Below are positions 27,013-38,116 of a stretch of DNA of 64,000 nt, in pieces. The first letter of the stretch is position 1. Every line of letters starts with the position of its first letter. The DNA lies in the NCBI RefSeq assembly GCF_026627925.1, contig NZ_JAPNLE010000009.1, forward strand, positions 4,650,001 to 4,714,000, read 5' to 3'. This DNA is from Cupriavidus sp. D39. GTDB taxonomy: Bacteria > Pseudomonadota > Gammaproteobacteria > Burkholderiales > Burkholderiaceae. Position numbers and translations under genes: made by a program. Under the pieces are notes generated by a model that searched no databases, had not been told where the DNA came from, and saw nothing but the letters and a program-made list of their open reading frames with translations.

Positions 27013-27389
27013 ACATTCTCGATGCGGTGTATGCTCCACTTCGAACAATGTCTGGCTCTTCGCTGGGGAATTGTGCCACAAGGGTCGTTTCCTAAGAAGT
27101 AAATATATTCGATTCCACCAATGGGTTTTAGGCCTGTGGTGTTTGTGCAACATGGCTCTTGCGATGCCCGCAAACCCTTGTCGGGCCGTGCTTGCAGGAT
27201 TTTCGACACGGCCTTGCGCGCGCTTTCCCGGCCCTGCCGGAACCCCTGCCAAGGGGGCCGCCGCGGCTGCGGGAGAGGGCAGCCGCGCATGTTAGAATGT
27301 CACGTTGCCCACCTGTCAGACGCCGCTTTGGCGAATGGCGATTCACCTGGGTGCCTTCTGTTTAAATTCGCCGGATAACCCACGCCGCA

Positions 27390-30103
27390 ATGGATCAATT
27401 CGCCAAAGAAACCCTTCCGGTCTCCCTCGAAGAGGAAATGCGCCGTTCCTATCTCGATTACGCCATGAGCGTGATCGTCGGGCGCGCGCTTCCCGATGTA
27501 CGGGATGGCTTGAAGCCGGTACACCGGCGCGTGCTCTATGCGATGCATGAGCTTAACAACGACTGGAACCGGCCGTACAAGAAATCGGCCCGTATCGTAG
27601 GGGACGTGATTGGTAAGTATCACCCCCACGGCGACACTGCTGTATACGATACGATCGTGCGGATGGCGCAGAATTTCTCGCTGCGCTACATGCTGGTCGA
27701 TGGCCAGGGTAACTTCGGGTCGGTGGACGGGGATAACGCGGCAGCCATGCGTTATACCGAAATCCGCCTGTCCAAGATTGCCCACGAGATGCTGCTCGAT
27801 ATCGATAAGGAAACTGTCGATTTTGGGCCGAATTATGACGGCTCCGAACATGAGCCGCTGATTCTGCCGGCACGCATCCCGAATCTGCTGATTAATGGTT
27901 CGTCGGGTATCGCGGTGGGTATGGCCACCAATATCCCGCCACATAACCTTAACGAAGTGGTCGATGCCTGCCTGCATCTGCTGCGTAATCCGCAAGCCAC
28001 GATTGACGAGCTGATCGAGCTGATTCCGGCGCCGGACTTCCCGACCGCCGGCATTATCTATGGCATCCAGGGCGTGCGCGAAGGCTATCGCACCGGCCGC
28101 GGCCGCGTCGTCATGCGCGCCAAGACGCACTTCGAGGATATCGACCGTGGCCAACGCCAGGCGATCATCGTCGACGAGCTGCCCTACCAGGTCAACAAGC
28201 GCACCCTGCTCGAGCGGATCGCAGAGCTGGTGACGGACAAGAAGGTCGAGGGCATCTCCGATATCCGCGACGAGTCCGACAAATCCGGCATGCGCGTGGT
28301 GATCGAGCTCAAGCGCAACGAAGTGCCGGAGGTGGTGCTTAACAACCTCTATAAGCACACCCAGCTGCAGGACACCTTCGGCATGAACATGGTGGCGCTG
28401 GTCGACGGCCAGCCGCGCCTGCTGAACCTGCGCCAGATGCTGGATTGCTTCCTGTCGCACCGGCGCGAAGTCGTCACCCGCCGTACCGTGTTCGAGCTGC
28501 GCAAGGCGCGCGAGCGCGGCCACGTGCTGGAAGGCCTGGCGGTTGCTCTTGCCAACATCGATGAGTTCATCGCCATCATCAAGGCGGCGCCCACGCCCCC
28601 ATCGCCAAGCAAGGGCTGATGGCCAAGGCCTGGGATTCCAGCCTGGTGCGCGAGATGCTGGCACGCGCCGAAGGCGACACCGCCGGCGGCCGCGCCTCCT
28701 ACCGCCCGGACGGCCTGCCGGCCATCTTCGGCATGCAAGCCGACGGGCTGTACCGCCTGTCCGACTCGCAAGCCCAGGAAATCCTGCAGATGCGCCTGCA
28801 GCGCCTCACGGGCCTGGAGCAGGACAAGATCGTCCAGGAATACCGCGATGTCATGGCGGTCATCTCCGACCTGCTCGACATCCTGTCGCGCCCGGAACGC
28901 ATCAGCACCATCATCACCGACGAGCTGACTGCCATCCGCGCCGAGTTCGGCGACCTGCGCCGCTCGCACATCGAGCTCAACGCGACCGAGCTCGATACCG
29001 AGGACCTGATCACGCCGCAGGACATGGTGGTGACCCTGTCGCACAGTGGCTATATGAAGAGCCAGCCGATTTCCGAGTACCGCGCGCAAAAGCGTGGCGG
29101 CCGCGGCAAGCTGGCGACCACCACCAAGGAAGACGACTGGATCGACACGCTCTTCGTCGCCAACACGCACGACTACATCCTGTGCTTCTCGAACCGCGGC
29201 CGGCTGTACTGGCTGAAGGTGTACGAGGTGCCGCAGGGGTCGCGCAACTCGCGCGGCAGGCCGATCGTCAACATGTTCCCGCTGTCCGATGGCGAGAAGA
29301 TCAACGTCATCCTGCCGGTGCGCCAGTTCGACGCCGAGCATTTCATCTTCATGAGCACCGCGCGCGGCACCGTCAAGAAGACGGCGCTGACCGAGTTCTC
29401 GAACCCGCGCAAGGCCGGCATCATCGCGGTCGATCTCGACGAGGGCGACTACCTGATCGGGGCTGCCGTCACCGACGGCCAGCACGACGTGATGCTGTTC
29501 TCGGATTCCGGCAAAGCCGTGCGCTTCGACGAGAACGACGTGCGTCCGATGGGCCGCCAGGCCCGCGGCGTGCGCGGCATGAACCTGGAAGAAAGCCAGA
29601 CCGTGATCGCCATGCTGGTGGCCCCGGCCGAGACCAGCGAGCAAGCCGTCGCGGTGGGCAGCGTGCTGACCGCCACCGAAAATGGTTACGGCAAGCGCAC
29701 TCCGATCGCCGAGTACACTCGACACGGCCGTGGCACCAAGGGCATGATTGCGATCCAGACGAGCGAGCGCAACGGCCGGGTAGTGGCTGCCGCGCTGGTG
29801 TCGCCGGAGGACGAGATCATGCTGATCACGACCGGCGGCGTGCTGATCCGTACACGTGTGTCTGAAATCCGCGAGATGGGGCGCGCCACGCAAGGCGTGA
29901 CCCTGATCAATGTGGACGAGGGCACCAAGCTGTCCGGCCTGCAGCGAATCGTCGAAAGCGATGCCGACAACGGTGTGGCGGGCGACGAACTCGAAGAAGG
30001 GGCGGACGCGGTGGACGCGGCGGCTCCGGCTGCCGACGGTGAGCAGGCAGGTGCGCAGGACGGCACCGACGCTGGCACGCCTGATACAGGATCAAATTCG
30101 TAA
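27390..30103 (+). CDS. gyrA: DNA gyrase subunit A, frameshifted in this sequence
   Basis: About 904 residues after restoring one missing base in the C-run 28596-28600 (near residue 403, where APTPP should be followed by [11 protein letters not shown]). Gyrase A cuts and reseals DNA with catalytic Tyr122 (MRYTEIRLS), and a GyrA box (QKRGGRG, near 567) lies in the C-terminal wrapping domain. The quinolone region reads HGDTAVYD, with Thr83 and Asp87; Thr83 is the normal residue in Pseudomonas and some other proteobacteria. The C-terminus is a long acidic, Ala/Asp/Gly-rich tail. Because the gene is essential, the frameshift is almost certainly an error. It is followed by a DUF2059 gene. Confidence 0.95.
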
Positions 30104-30185
30104 GTTGTTGCAACATTGACCCGTTGGACGGAACTCGATTGCCGGCCGCGGGACTAAAAACGGACATATTTACAAGGGAGTCACA

Positions 30186-30749
30186 ATGCTCAAAACCTAT
30201 CGACGTATCGCTGTTCTGGCTGCCTTCGTTCCGGCCATGATGCTGGCCAACGCGGCGCATGCCCAGGACGCCGACAAGACCACTGCCATCAAGGAACTCC
30301 TGACCGTGATGCAAGCCGACCAGGCCGTCAAGGGCCAGGCCGAGAACTGGCAGCAAGGCGCCAAGCAGGAAGCGCCCATGGTCTTGGAGCAGGTACTGGT
30401 CGAGAACAAGACGCTCAACGACAAGCAAAAGCAGGCTGCTGTCGAGAAGCTCAAGAAGAACGGCGCGGTGCAGCGCATGGTCGATGGCGCCGGCACGGCA
30501 TTCACCACCGACGGCTTCAAGAGCGATGCCATGAAGGCCCACTACGACGCCTTCGGCAAGTACTACAGCGCCCAGGAAATCAAGGACCTGACCACGTTCC
30601 TGAAGTCGCCGACCGGCCAGAAGTTCATGGCCAACCAGGGCAAGGCGACCCAGGAAATCTGGGGTTCGATGATGCAAAAGTACGGCCCGCAAGTCGGCAA
30701 GTCGATGCGCGACGCCGCCGAGAAGGAAATCGCCGCCGCGGCGAAGTAA
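30186..30749 (+). CDS. DUF2059 periplasmic protein
   Basis: 187 residues with a signal peptide (cleavage after NAAHAQ, near residue 26). The DUF2059 domain is clear in the C-terminal half: [20 protein letters not shown], then [11 protein letters not shown] and [12 protein letters not shown]. The family is exported and of unknown function, often found between gyrA and serC in this group. AAGGGAG sits 6 nt before the start. Confidence 0.88.
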   Translation: MLKTYRRIAVLAAFVPAMMLANAAHAQDADKTTAIKELLTVMQADQAVKGQAENWQQGAKQEAPMVLEQVLVENKTLNDKQKQAAVEKLKKNGAVQRMVDGAGTAFTTDGFKSDAMKAHYDAFGKYYSAQEIKDLTTFLKSPTGQKFMANQGKATQEIWGSMMQKYGPQVGKSMRDAAEKEIAAAAK

Positions 30750-30859
30750 TCCGCTGGGCGGGCGGGGCGCTGTCCTCGCCTCCCCAATCTGGCGCGGGTT
30801 TGATGGATAATGGCTGCTTGGGTAATACCGGCAGCCATTTTTCATTTCCATCCCGATCC

Positions 30860-32018
30860 ATGAACGAACCCCAGAATCCAGCACTTGCCGCCATGATGCA
30901 GCGCGCCGTGGCCGAGCGTGTCTATAACTTCTCGCCCGGTCCGGCAGCCCTGCCGACCGAAGTGCTGCTGCAGGCAGCCGACGAGATGCTGTCGTGGCAC
31001 GGATCCGGCGTCTCGGTGATGGAAATGAGCCACCGCAGCCGCGAGTTCGAGAGCATCCAGGCCGAGGCGCTGGCCAACCTGCGCGAGCTGCTGCAGGTCC
31101 CGAAGAATTTCCGCATCCTGTTCCTGCAGGGGGCGCCATCGGCGAGAACGGCATCGTGCCGCTGAACCTGATGCGGCGCGTGAACGCCGATCGCCCCAAG
31201 GCGGATTTCGTCGTCACCGGCACCTGGTCGGTCAAGTCCGAGCAGGAAGCGCGCCGCTACGGCGAGGTGAATATCGCTGCCACCAGCACCGCGCAAAAAT
31301 TCGTCCGCATCCCGGATGTGGCTGACTGGAAGCTGTCGGACGATGCCGACTACGTGCACCTGTGCACCAACGAGACCATCGTTGGCGTGGAGTTCCAGGA
31401 CGTGCCCGACATTGGCCAGCACCGCGATGGCGGACCGGTCGTGGTGGCCGACGTCTCCAGCCACATCCTGTCGCGCCCGGTCGACTGGTCGCGGGTGCAG
31501 GTGGCCTACGGCGGCGCGCAAAGAACATCGGGCCGGCCGGCCTGACCATCGTGATCGTGCGCGAGGACCTGCTGGGCCATGCGCATCCGCTCTGCCCGTC
31601 CGCGTTCAACTGGCGCCTGGTGGCCGAGCACGACTCGATGTACAACACGCCGCCGACCTATTCCATCTATATCGCCGGGCTGGTCTTCAAGTGGCTCAAG
31701 GCGCAGGGCGGCGTGGGCGCGATCGAGCAACGCAATATCGCCAAGTCGCATGCACTGTACGAGTTCCTCGACCAGAGCGCGTTCTACCGCAACGAGATCG
31801 ATCCGGGCAGCCGCTCGCGTATGAACGTGCCGTTCTTCCTGGCCGACGAATCCCGCAACGACGCCTTCCTGGCAGGCGCGCGTGCCAATGGCCTGGTGCA
31901 GTTGAAGGGCCATAAGTCGGTCGGCGGCATGCGCGCCAGCCTCTACAACGCCATGCCGATCGAGGGCGTTGCCGCCCTGATCGAGTACATGCGCGAATTC
32001 GAGCGGACCGCGGCCTGA
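30860..32018 (+). CDS. serC: Phosphoserine aminotransferase, two frameshifts
   Basis: About 386 residues after repair of two single-base losses, in the G-run 31129-31133 and the A-run 31520-31522. SerC transaminates 3-phosphohydroxypyruvate in serine synthesis and 3-hydroxy-4-phosphohydroxythreonate in PLP synthesis. The family opening [11 protein letters not shown], the block [13 protein letters not shown] and the segment [11 protein letters not shown] are present. The second break falls exactly at AQKNIGPAG, which holds the PLP-binding lysine. Start at 30860 ([10 protein letters not shown]). Two frame breaks in one essential biosynthetic gene argue for sequencing error. It is the first gene of an aromatic/serine cluster. 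Confidence 0.92.
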
Positions 32019-32136
32019 TCCTTCGTTTGCAGCGGCATCGCGTGGCGCTGCCGCTGCAGTGCCGATTCGGTTTTTTCCAGGGCCATTTCCATTGCCATTG
32101 CCACTGCGCAATGACGTGGCGTAGCGGATTCATACA

Positions 32137-33275
32137 ATGACAAATCAAGACAAGCAAGGCGCGCAGGGGAGGCGCAGCAGGACAATGGCGTGGCCGAGAA
32201 AGCGCTGGGCGTCGAGCTGACGCCGCTGCGCGAGCAGATCGACACGCTCGACCGCGAGCTGCTGGCGATGCTGAACCGCCGCGCGCAACTCGCCCTCGAC
32301 GTAGGCGAGGTCAAGAAAAAGTACGGCGCGCCGGTGTTCCGTCCCGAGCGCGAGCTGCAGGTGATTCGCAAGGTCCAGGGCGCCAACCCCGGTCCGCTGC
32401 TCGACGACAGCGTGGCGGCGATCTGGCGTGAAGTGATGTCGGCCTGCCGCGGTCTGGAAAAGCCGCTCGAGGTGGCCTTCCTCGGCCCGGCCGGCACGTT
32501 CTCCGAGCAGGCGCTGTACGCGCACTTCGGCCACGAGGTCAGCGGCGTGCCGTGCCCGAGCATCGACGAGGTGTTCCGCGCGGTGGAAGCCGGTACTGTC
32601 GAATACGGCGTGGTGCCGGTGGAAAACTCCACCGAGGGCGCGGTCTCGCGCACGCTGGACCTGTTCCTGCAGACCTCGCTGAAGATCAGCGGCGAGATCG
32701 CGCTGAAGGTGCACCACAACCTGATGGCAACGTCCCCCGACATGAAGGGCGTGACCGTGGTGCGCGCCCACGCGCAGGCGCTTGCGCAGTGCCAGCACTG
32801 GCTCACGGCCAACTACCCGCACCTGGAGCGCCAGGCGGTATCGAGCAATGCGGAAGCGGCACGCATGGCCAGCGAGGATCCCACCGTGGCGGCCATCGCC
32901 GGCGAGTCGGCGGCCAATCGCTACCACCTGCATCTGGTGCGCACGCATATCCAGGACGATCCGCATAACCGCACGCGCTTCGCGGTGATCGGCCGCTACG
33001 AGACCGAACCCTCCGGCAGCGACCAGACCTCGATGATCCTCTCGGTGCCCAACAAGGCCGGCGCCGTCTACCAGTTGCTTGCGCCGCTGGCCGACAACGG
33101 CGTGTCGATGTGCCGGTTCGAGTCGCGCCCGGCGCGCAGCGGCGCGTGGGAGTACTACTTCTACGTCGACGTGGAAGGCCACCAGCATGATGCTTCGGTG
33201 GCGCGCGCGCTGGAAGAGCTGCGCCGCAACGCGGCTTACTTCAAGGTGCTGGGCTCCTATCCGTCCAGCCGGTAA
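32137..33275 (+). CDS. pheA: Chorismate mutase / prephenate dehydratase (P-protein)
   Basis: Bifunctional enzyme of phenylalanine synthesis. From GTG 32190 a 361-residue frame holds a chorismate mutase domain (LTPLREQIDTLDRELLAML), a prephenate dehydratase domain (AFLGPAGTFSEQAL, VVPVENSTEGAVSRTLDLF, NRTRFAVI) and a C-terminal ACT domain (FESRPARSGAWEYYFYVD), which binds phenylalanine for feedback. The likely true start is ATG 32137: its frame (MTNQDKQGAQG) joins the frame of EAQQDNGVAEKALG if one G is added to the run 32166-32169. Neighbours hisC, tyrA and aroA complete the pathway. Confidence 0.93.
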
Positions 33276-33368
33276 CGAGGCGGCAACCAGGCGGCGGAGC
33301 CGCTGGCATGGGTGCGGCTGCCAGGCGGCAGCCGGATCCGCGAACAACGTTTCAGAGAAGGAATGAAC

Positions 33369-34484
33369 ATGGCAGAGCAGGGCAAGCAGTTCGGTCCCGA
33401 GTATGTGCGGGCGATTTCCCCGTACGTGGCGGGCAAGCCGATTTCCGAAGTCGCGCGCGAGTTTGGCCTGGACGAGTCCACCATCGTCAAGCTGGCCTCG
33501 AACGAGAATCCGCTCGGCATGCCCGAATCGGCCCGGACCGCCATCGCTGCCGCCATGGCCGACCTGGGCCGTTACCCGGACGCCAACGGCTTCGTGTTGA
33601 AGGGCGCGCTGTCGGCCCGCTTCGACGTGCCGGCCGACTGGCTCACGCTGGGCAACGGCAGCAACGACATCCTGGAAATCGCGGCGCATGCGCTGGTCAA
33701 GCCGGGCGAGTCGATCGTCTATGCCGAGCATGCATTCGCGGTGTATGCGCTGGCCACGCAGGAAGTCGGCGCGCGCGCCATCGAGGTCAAGGCGCGCGAC
33801 TACGGCCACGATCTCGCCGCCATGGCCGCGGCCATGGCGGCGGACACGCGCCTGGTCTTTATCGCCAACCCCAACAACCCGACCGGCACCTTCCTGCCGG
33901 CAGCCGACATCGAGGCCTTCCTGGCCAAGGTGCCGGCCGACGTCGTGGTGGTGCTGGACGAGGCCTACAACGAATACCTGGACGACGCGCAGCAGTACGA
34001 TTCGATCGCGTGGGTCCGCAAGTATCCCAACCTGCTGGTGTCGCGCACCTTCTCCAAGGCTTACGGCCTGGCCGGCCTGCGCATCGGCTACGCCGTGGCG
34101 CAGCCTGCGCTCACCGATCTGCTCAACCGTATCCGCCAACCCTTCAACGTCAACAGCCTGGCGCAGGCCGCGGCGGTGGCGGCGCTGGGCGATGCGGCCT
34201 TCCTGCGGCGCAGCGCCGAGCTCAACCGTGCCGGCAAGGCGCAACTGGTGGCGGCGTTCGACCGGCTTGGCCTGCAGTACGTGCCGTCCTCGGGCAATTT
34301 CGTGCTGGTGCGTGTGGGCCAGGACGATGGCGCCGGCGCGCGGGTCAACCTGGCGCTGCTCAAGCAGGGCGTGATCGTGCGGCCGGTGGGCAACTACAAC
34401 CTGCCGCAATGGCTGCGCATCACCATCGGCCTGCCTGAAGAAAACGCTGCCTTTATCGCGGCGCTGGAAAAGGCCCTCAAATAA
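33369..34484 (+). CDS. hisC: Histidinol-phosphate / aromatic aminotransferase
   Basis: 371-residue PLP enzyme of aminotransferase class I/II, HisC group. Key features: SNENPLGMP near the N-terminus, FIANPNNPTGTF, DEAYNEY and the PLP lysine in SRTFSKAYG near residue 230, then LRIGYA. Standing between pheA and tyrA rather than with histidine genes, it most likely acts mainly on phenylpyruvate or hydroxyphenylpyruvate. Start at 33369 rather than 33363 because GAAGGA is 6 nt upstream of the second ATG and touches the first. Confidence 0.93.
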   Translation: MAEQGKQFGPEYVRAISPYVAGKPISEVAREFGLDESTIVKLASNENPLGMPESARTAIAAAMADLGRYPDANGFVLKGALSARFDVPADWLTLGNGSNDILEIAAHALVKPGESIVYAEHAFAVYALATQEVGARAIEVKARDYGHDLAAMAAAMAADTRLVFIANPNNPTGTFLPAADIEAFLAKVPADVVVVLDEAYNEYLDDAQQYDSIAWVRKYPNLLVSRTFSKAYGLAGLRIGYAVAQPALTDLLNRIRQPFNVNSLAQAAAVAALGDAAFLRRSAELNRAGKAQLVAAFDRLGLQYVPSSGNFVLVRVGQDDGAGARVNLALLKQGVIVRPVGNYNLPQWLRITIGLPEENAAFIAALEKALK

Positions 34485-34605
34485 GCGCTGTCCCGGCCCC
34501 TGCGCGGGCCGGCACCGCCCCGGATGCCGGAATGGCGGCGCCGACGCCCGGCGGAGAAGTTACAATATCGGATTCCCGAACTTCCTTGCCTGGCAGCGTA
34601 TCCCC

Positions 34606-35513
34606 GTGACCGTTCCTGCGTCCGCTCCATTTTTTCCCGTGTCGTCATTGTCGGCGTTGGCCTGATCGGCGGCTCGCTGGCACTCGCGCTCAAGCGCGCG
34701 GGTGCGGTCGGCACGGTGGTCGGCGTTGGCCGCTCGCAAGCTTCGCTCGAGCGAGCGCTCAAGCTGGGCGTGATCGACGAGGCGGCCACGCTGGAAGACG
34801 CCGCCAAGGGCGCCAGCATGATCGTGCTGTGCGCGCCGGTGGCGCAGACCTTTGCGCTGCTCCATGCACTTGAGCCGCATCTGGAGCCCACCACCATCAT
34901 CACGGACGCCGGCAGCACCAAGTCCGACGTCATCATGGCGGCCAAGACCGCGCTGGGCGACAAGGCGGCTCAGTTCGTGCCGGCTCATCCCATCGCCGGA
35001 CGCGAGCTGCATGGCGTGGAAGCCGCGCTGGACGATCTCTATGTCGGCAAGAAAGTCGTGCTGTGCCCGCTGCAGGAAAATGCCCGCATCGACGTGGCCG
35101 CCGTGCGCGCCATGTGGGAGACCACGGGCGCCCAGTGCAGCGTGATGTCGGCCGTGCAGCACGATGCCGTGTTTGCCGCCGTCAGCCATTTGCCGCACCT
35201 GCTGTCCTACGCGCTGGTGGCCCAGGTGGCCAATGCCGAAGACGCGGCGCTCAAGCTCGATTTCGCCGGCGGCGGCTTCCGGGATTTCACCCGGATCGCG
35301 GCGTCCTCGCCGGAAATGTGGCGCGATATCTGCGTTGGCAACCGCGAGGCGATGCTGAGCGAGCTCAGCACCTACCAGGCCATGCTGGCGCATCTGAAGA
35401 CCCTGATCGAAAGCAGCAACGGCGAGGGCCTGGAACGTATTTTCCAGCGCGCCAGCCAGGCGCGGCAGCAATGGGGCGCGCAGCGCGTGCCGGCTGTCAA
35501 CGCCGAGCCCTGA
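34606..35513 (+). CDS. tyrA: Prephenate dehydrogenase, probable 5' frameshift
   Basis: NAD-dependent enzyme of tyrosine synthesis. The Rossmann glycine motif [11 protein letters not shown], the segment [12 protein letters not shown], the substrate stretch [11 protein letters not shown] and [19 protein letters not shown] are all conserved. The open frame runs back to 34524, but those first residues are unlike the family. A GTG at 34606 opens a frame ([10 protein letters not shown]) that joins [13 protein letters not shown] when one T is added to the run 34630-34635, giving about 302 residues. It lacks a chorismate mutase domain. It precedes aroA. Confidence 0.9.
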
Positions 35514-35623
35514 TCGTCACGCAATCGCCACGCCAGCCATACGCCACCACTACGCCAACGCCACGTCACCAACGGAGCGGCGCGCCTTTCATCGAAAGCC
35601 GCCGGCCAACTAGCATGCAAACC

Positions 35624-36934
35624 ATGGAACATCTCACGCTCGGTCCCTTCACTCGCGCTTCGGGCACGGTTCGCCTGCCGGGTTCCAAGAGCATCTCGAA
35701 CCGGGTCCTGCTGCTGGCGGCGCTGGCCGAGGGTGAGACCCGCGTGTGCGACCTGCTCGACTCGGATGACACGCGCGTGATGCTGCAGGCGCTGCGCACG
35801 CTGGGTGTCGAATGGCGCCAGGAGGACGGCGTTTGCGTGGTGCGCGGCGTGGGCGGCAATTTCCCCAACAAGGCGGCCGAGCTGTTCATGGGCAATGCGG
35901 GCACGGCCATCCGCCCGCTCACCGCGGCGCTGGCGCTGCAGGGCGGGAGCTACAAGCTGTCCGGCGTGCCGCGCATGCATGAGCGGCCGATCGGCGATCT
36001 GGTCGATGGCCTGCGCCAGATTGGCGCGAGCGTCGCTTACCTTGGCACCGAGGGCTATCCGCCCTTGCAGATTTCTCCCGCGCAGATTCGCATCGATGCG
36101 CCGATCCGCGTGCGTGGAGACGTGTCCAGCCAGTTCCTGACGGCGCTGCTGATGACCTTGCCGCCGGCCGATGCGCCTGGCGACACCATCGAGATCGAAG
36201 TGGTGGGCGAGCTGATTTCCAAGCCCTATGTGGAGATCACGCTTAACCTGCTGGCGCGCTTTGGCATCGAGGTCCGGCGCGAGGGCTGGTCACGCTTCAT
36301 CCTGCCGGCTCGCGCCGCATATCGCTCGCCGGGCGAGATTTTTGTCGAGGGCGATGCGTCTTCGGCCTCCTACTTCCTGGCTGCGGGCGCCATCGGCGGC
36401 GGCCCGCTGCGGGTGGAGGGCGTAGGCATGGCAAGCATCCAGGGCGACGTCAAGTTTGCCGAGGCGCTTAACCGCATGGGCGCCAACGTGATGGCCGGCG
36501 CCAACTGGATCGAGGTCCGCGGCACCGAGCGCGACGATTGCCGCCTGCACGGCATCGAGCTGGACTGCAACCATATTCCGGACGCTGCCATGACCCTGGC
36601 CGTGGCGGCACTGTTCGCCGAAGGGCCCACCACGCTAACTAATATCGCCAGCTGGCGGGTCAAGGAAACCGACCGCATCAGCGCCATGGCCACCGAGCTG
36701 CGCAAGCTGGGTGTCGAGGTGGAAGAGGGCGCGGATTACCTGAAGGTGACGCCGCCGGCCCAATCCGCCTGGCAGACGCCGGCCGCCGGCATCGATACCT
36801 ATGATGACCACCGCATGGCGATGTGCTTTTCGCTGGCCGCGTTCGGTCCGCTGCCGGTGCGCATCAACGAACCCGGCTGCGTCGCCAAGACGTTCCCGGA
36901 TTACTTCGAGGTGTTTGGCACGGTGGCGCGCTGA
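35624..36934 (+). CDS. aroA: EPSP synthase (3-phosphoshikimate 1-carboxyvinyltransferase)
   Basis: 436-residue shikimate-pathway enzyme that joins PEP to shikimate-3-phosphate. The motifs [60 protein letters not shown] and [14 protein letters not shown] place it in class I. The sequence around NAGTAIRP is the wild-type glyphosate-sensitive form. Start at 35624 (MEHLTLGPF) by homology; ATG 35615 is also possible. No strong ribosome site. Its stop abuts the stop of the convergent DUF2061 gene with no spacer. Confidence 0.95.
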   Translation: MEHLTLGPFTRASGTVRLPGSKSISNRVLLLAALAEGETRVCDLLDSDDTRVMLQALRTLGVEWRQEDGVCVVRGVGGNFPNKAAELFMGNAGTAIRPLTAALALQGGSYKLSGVPRMHERPIGDLVDGLRQIGASVAYLGTEGYPPLQISPAQIRIDAPIRVRGDVSSQFLTALLMTLPPADAPGDTIEIEVVGELISKPYVEITLNLLARFGIEVRREGWSRFILPARAAYRSPGEIFVEGDASSASYFLAAGAIGGGPLRVEGVGMASIQGDVKFAEALNRMGANVMAGANWIEVRGTERDDCRLHGIELDCNHIPDAAMTLAVAALFAEGPTTLTNIASWRVKETDRISAMATELRKLGVEVEEGADYLKVTPPAQSAWQTPAAGIDTYDDHRMAMCFSLAAFGPLPVRINEPGCVAKTFPDYFEVFGTVAR

Positions 36935-37168
36935 TCACGCGGCCAGTTGCAGGCCGTCGTCGCCGCGCCCGGTTTGGGGCGAGCGCTTGTGCTGCGCGCC
37001 GGGTTCGCGCCGTTCCCAGTAGCGGTCGAAGAAGTAATGCGCCACAGTGTTGACTGCTGGTTCGACGAACGTCACGGCGCCGCTGACAGCCAGATTGCCG
37101 GTCAGCGTATAAGTGACGCCAAAGGCAATGACAACGTGCATGATGCCGAACGACAGGGTCTTAGCCAT
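36935..37168 (-). CDS. DUF2061 small inner-membrane protein
   Basis: 77-residue protein on the opposite strand between aroA and cmk. It is the DUF2061 family: MAKTLSFGIMHVVIAFGVTY, then TGNLAVSGAVTFVEPAVNTV and HYFFDRYWERR, with two membrane helices. Function unknown. The start at 37168 is chosen over longer versions by the family start MAKT and a GAGG about 10 nt upstream. A Fur-like box lies 80 bp upstream. Confidence 0.85.
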   Translation of the reverse strand: MAKTLSFGIMHVVIAFGVTYTLTGNLAVSGAVTFVEPAVNTVAHYFFDRYWERREPGAQHKRSPQTGRGDDGLQLAA

Positions 37169-37248
37169 GGTAGATTGCCTCGCGAAGATGTCGGTTGTTT
37201 GCTGCATGGGCCCGGGTTTTTGTCGGGTGCCCGTCATGAACCACATAC

Positions 37249-37267
37249 TAATGATTCTCAATTGATT
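37249..37267. promoter_or_regulatory. Fur-box-like site
   Basis: TAATGATTCTCAATTGATT resembles the 19-bp Fur consensus (GATAATGATAATCATTATC), with about 14 matching positions. It lies between the DUF2061 gene and cmk and could regulate either. No iron gene is nearby. Confidence 0.3.
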
Positions 37268-37302
37268 TAAGAAATCAATATTTTGTTCTGTCTTAATAAA
37301 CA

Positions 37303-37965
37303 ATGACTATCGTCGACGTCATCACAATCGACGGGCCCACCGCATCAGGAAAGGGTACCGTAGCGCACAAGGTGGCCGACGCGCTCAGTTTCCACTTGCT
37401 GGACAGCGGTGCGTTGTATCGCCTGGTGGCGCTCGCCAGCGAGCGTGCGGGCATCGACATGCACGATGTCGACGGGTTGGCAAGCCTGGCTACCCGCCTC
37501 GATGTGAAGTTCGGGCCGGACCGTGTCTGGCTGCGCGGCGAGGAGGTCAGCCTGGCCATCCGCGCGGAAGCCACCGGCAACCGGGCCTCGGCGATCGCCG
37601 TCCACCAGCCGGTGCGCGACGCCCTGACGGCGCTGCAGCGCGGTTTTCGCAAGCTGCCCGGCCTGGTTGCCGACGGCCGCGACATGGGCACCGTGATTTT
37701 CCCGGATGCCCGGCTGAAGGTGTTCCTGACGGCAAGTGTCGAGGCGCGCGCTCGCAGGCGCTATAAACAATTGATTGATAAGGGAATTTCTGCTAATATC
37801 GAAGACCTTTTGCGAGACCTTGAGTCGCGCGACCAGCGGGATCGCTCCCGCACGGCCGCGCCGCTGCGTCCCGCAGAGGATGCGCACCTGCTCGATACCT
37901 CCGACATGACGGTGGATCAGGCGGTGGCGCAGGTGCTGCAGTGGTACGGCACGCCGGGTTACTGA
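37303..37965 (+). CDS. cmk: Cytidylate kinase
   Basis: 220-residue kinase that phosphorylates CMP and dCMP. P-loop GPTASGKGT at residues 10-18, [12 protein letters not shown], and the CMP-binding segment [15 protein letters not shown] with the lid RRRYKQL. Length and all motifs are normal. It is the usual neighbour upstream of rpsA. Confidence 0.96.
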   Translation: MTIVDVITIDGPTASGKGTVAHKVADALSFHLLDSGALYRLVALASERAGIDMHDVDGLASLATRLDVKFGPDRVWLRGEEVSLAIRAEATGNRASAIAVHQPVRDALTALQRGFRKLPGLVADGRDMGTVIFPDARLKVFLTASVEARARRRYKQLIDKGISANIEDLLRDLESRDQRDRSRTAAPLRPAEDAHLLDTSDMTVDQAVAQVLQWYGTPGY

Positions 37966-38116
37966 CCCGCGCGAGTCCAGCCGCTGCAACATCGAAGTGC
38001 CGGCAGAGCCTGCAAGCGCAGATCCGCCGGTGTTGTTCAACCTGACCCCGCTGCCCGGTGCAGACTGAGCGCGATCCACGCGCCGGCCCGAGTACTGCGG
38101 ATTGATACTCAAGTTT

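Noticed and set aside
27636..27650. Quinolone resistance substitution in GyrA (Thr83)
   Set aside because: Thr at this position is the normal residue in some proteobacteria such as Pseudomonas and Asp87 is unchanged, so no resistance call is made.
27390..30103. gyrA as a genuine pseudogene
   Set aside because: It is essential, motifs are intact on both sides, and one base in a C-run restores the frame, so an error is far more likely.
35063..36934. Long N-terminal extension of aroA
   Set aside because: The first 185 or so residues overlap tyrA in another frame and have no homology to the enzyme; the family start is at 35624.
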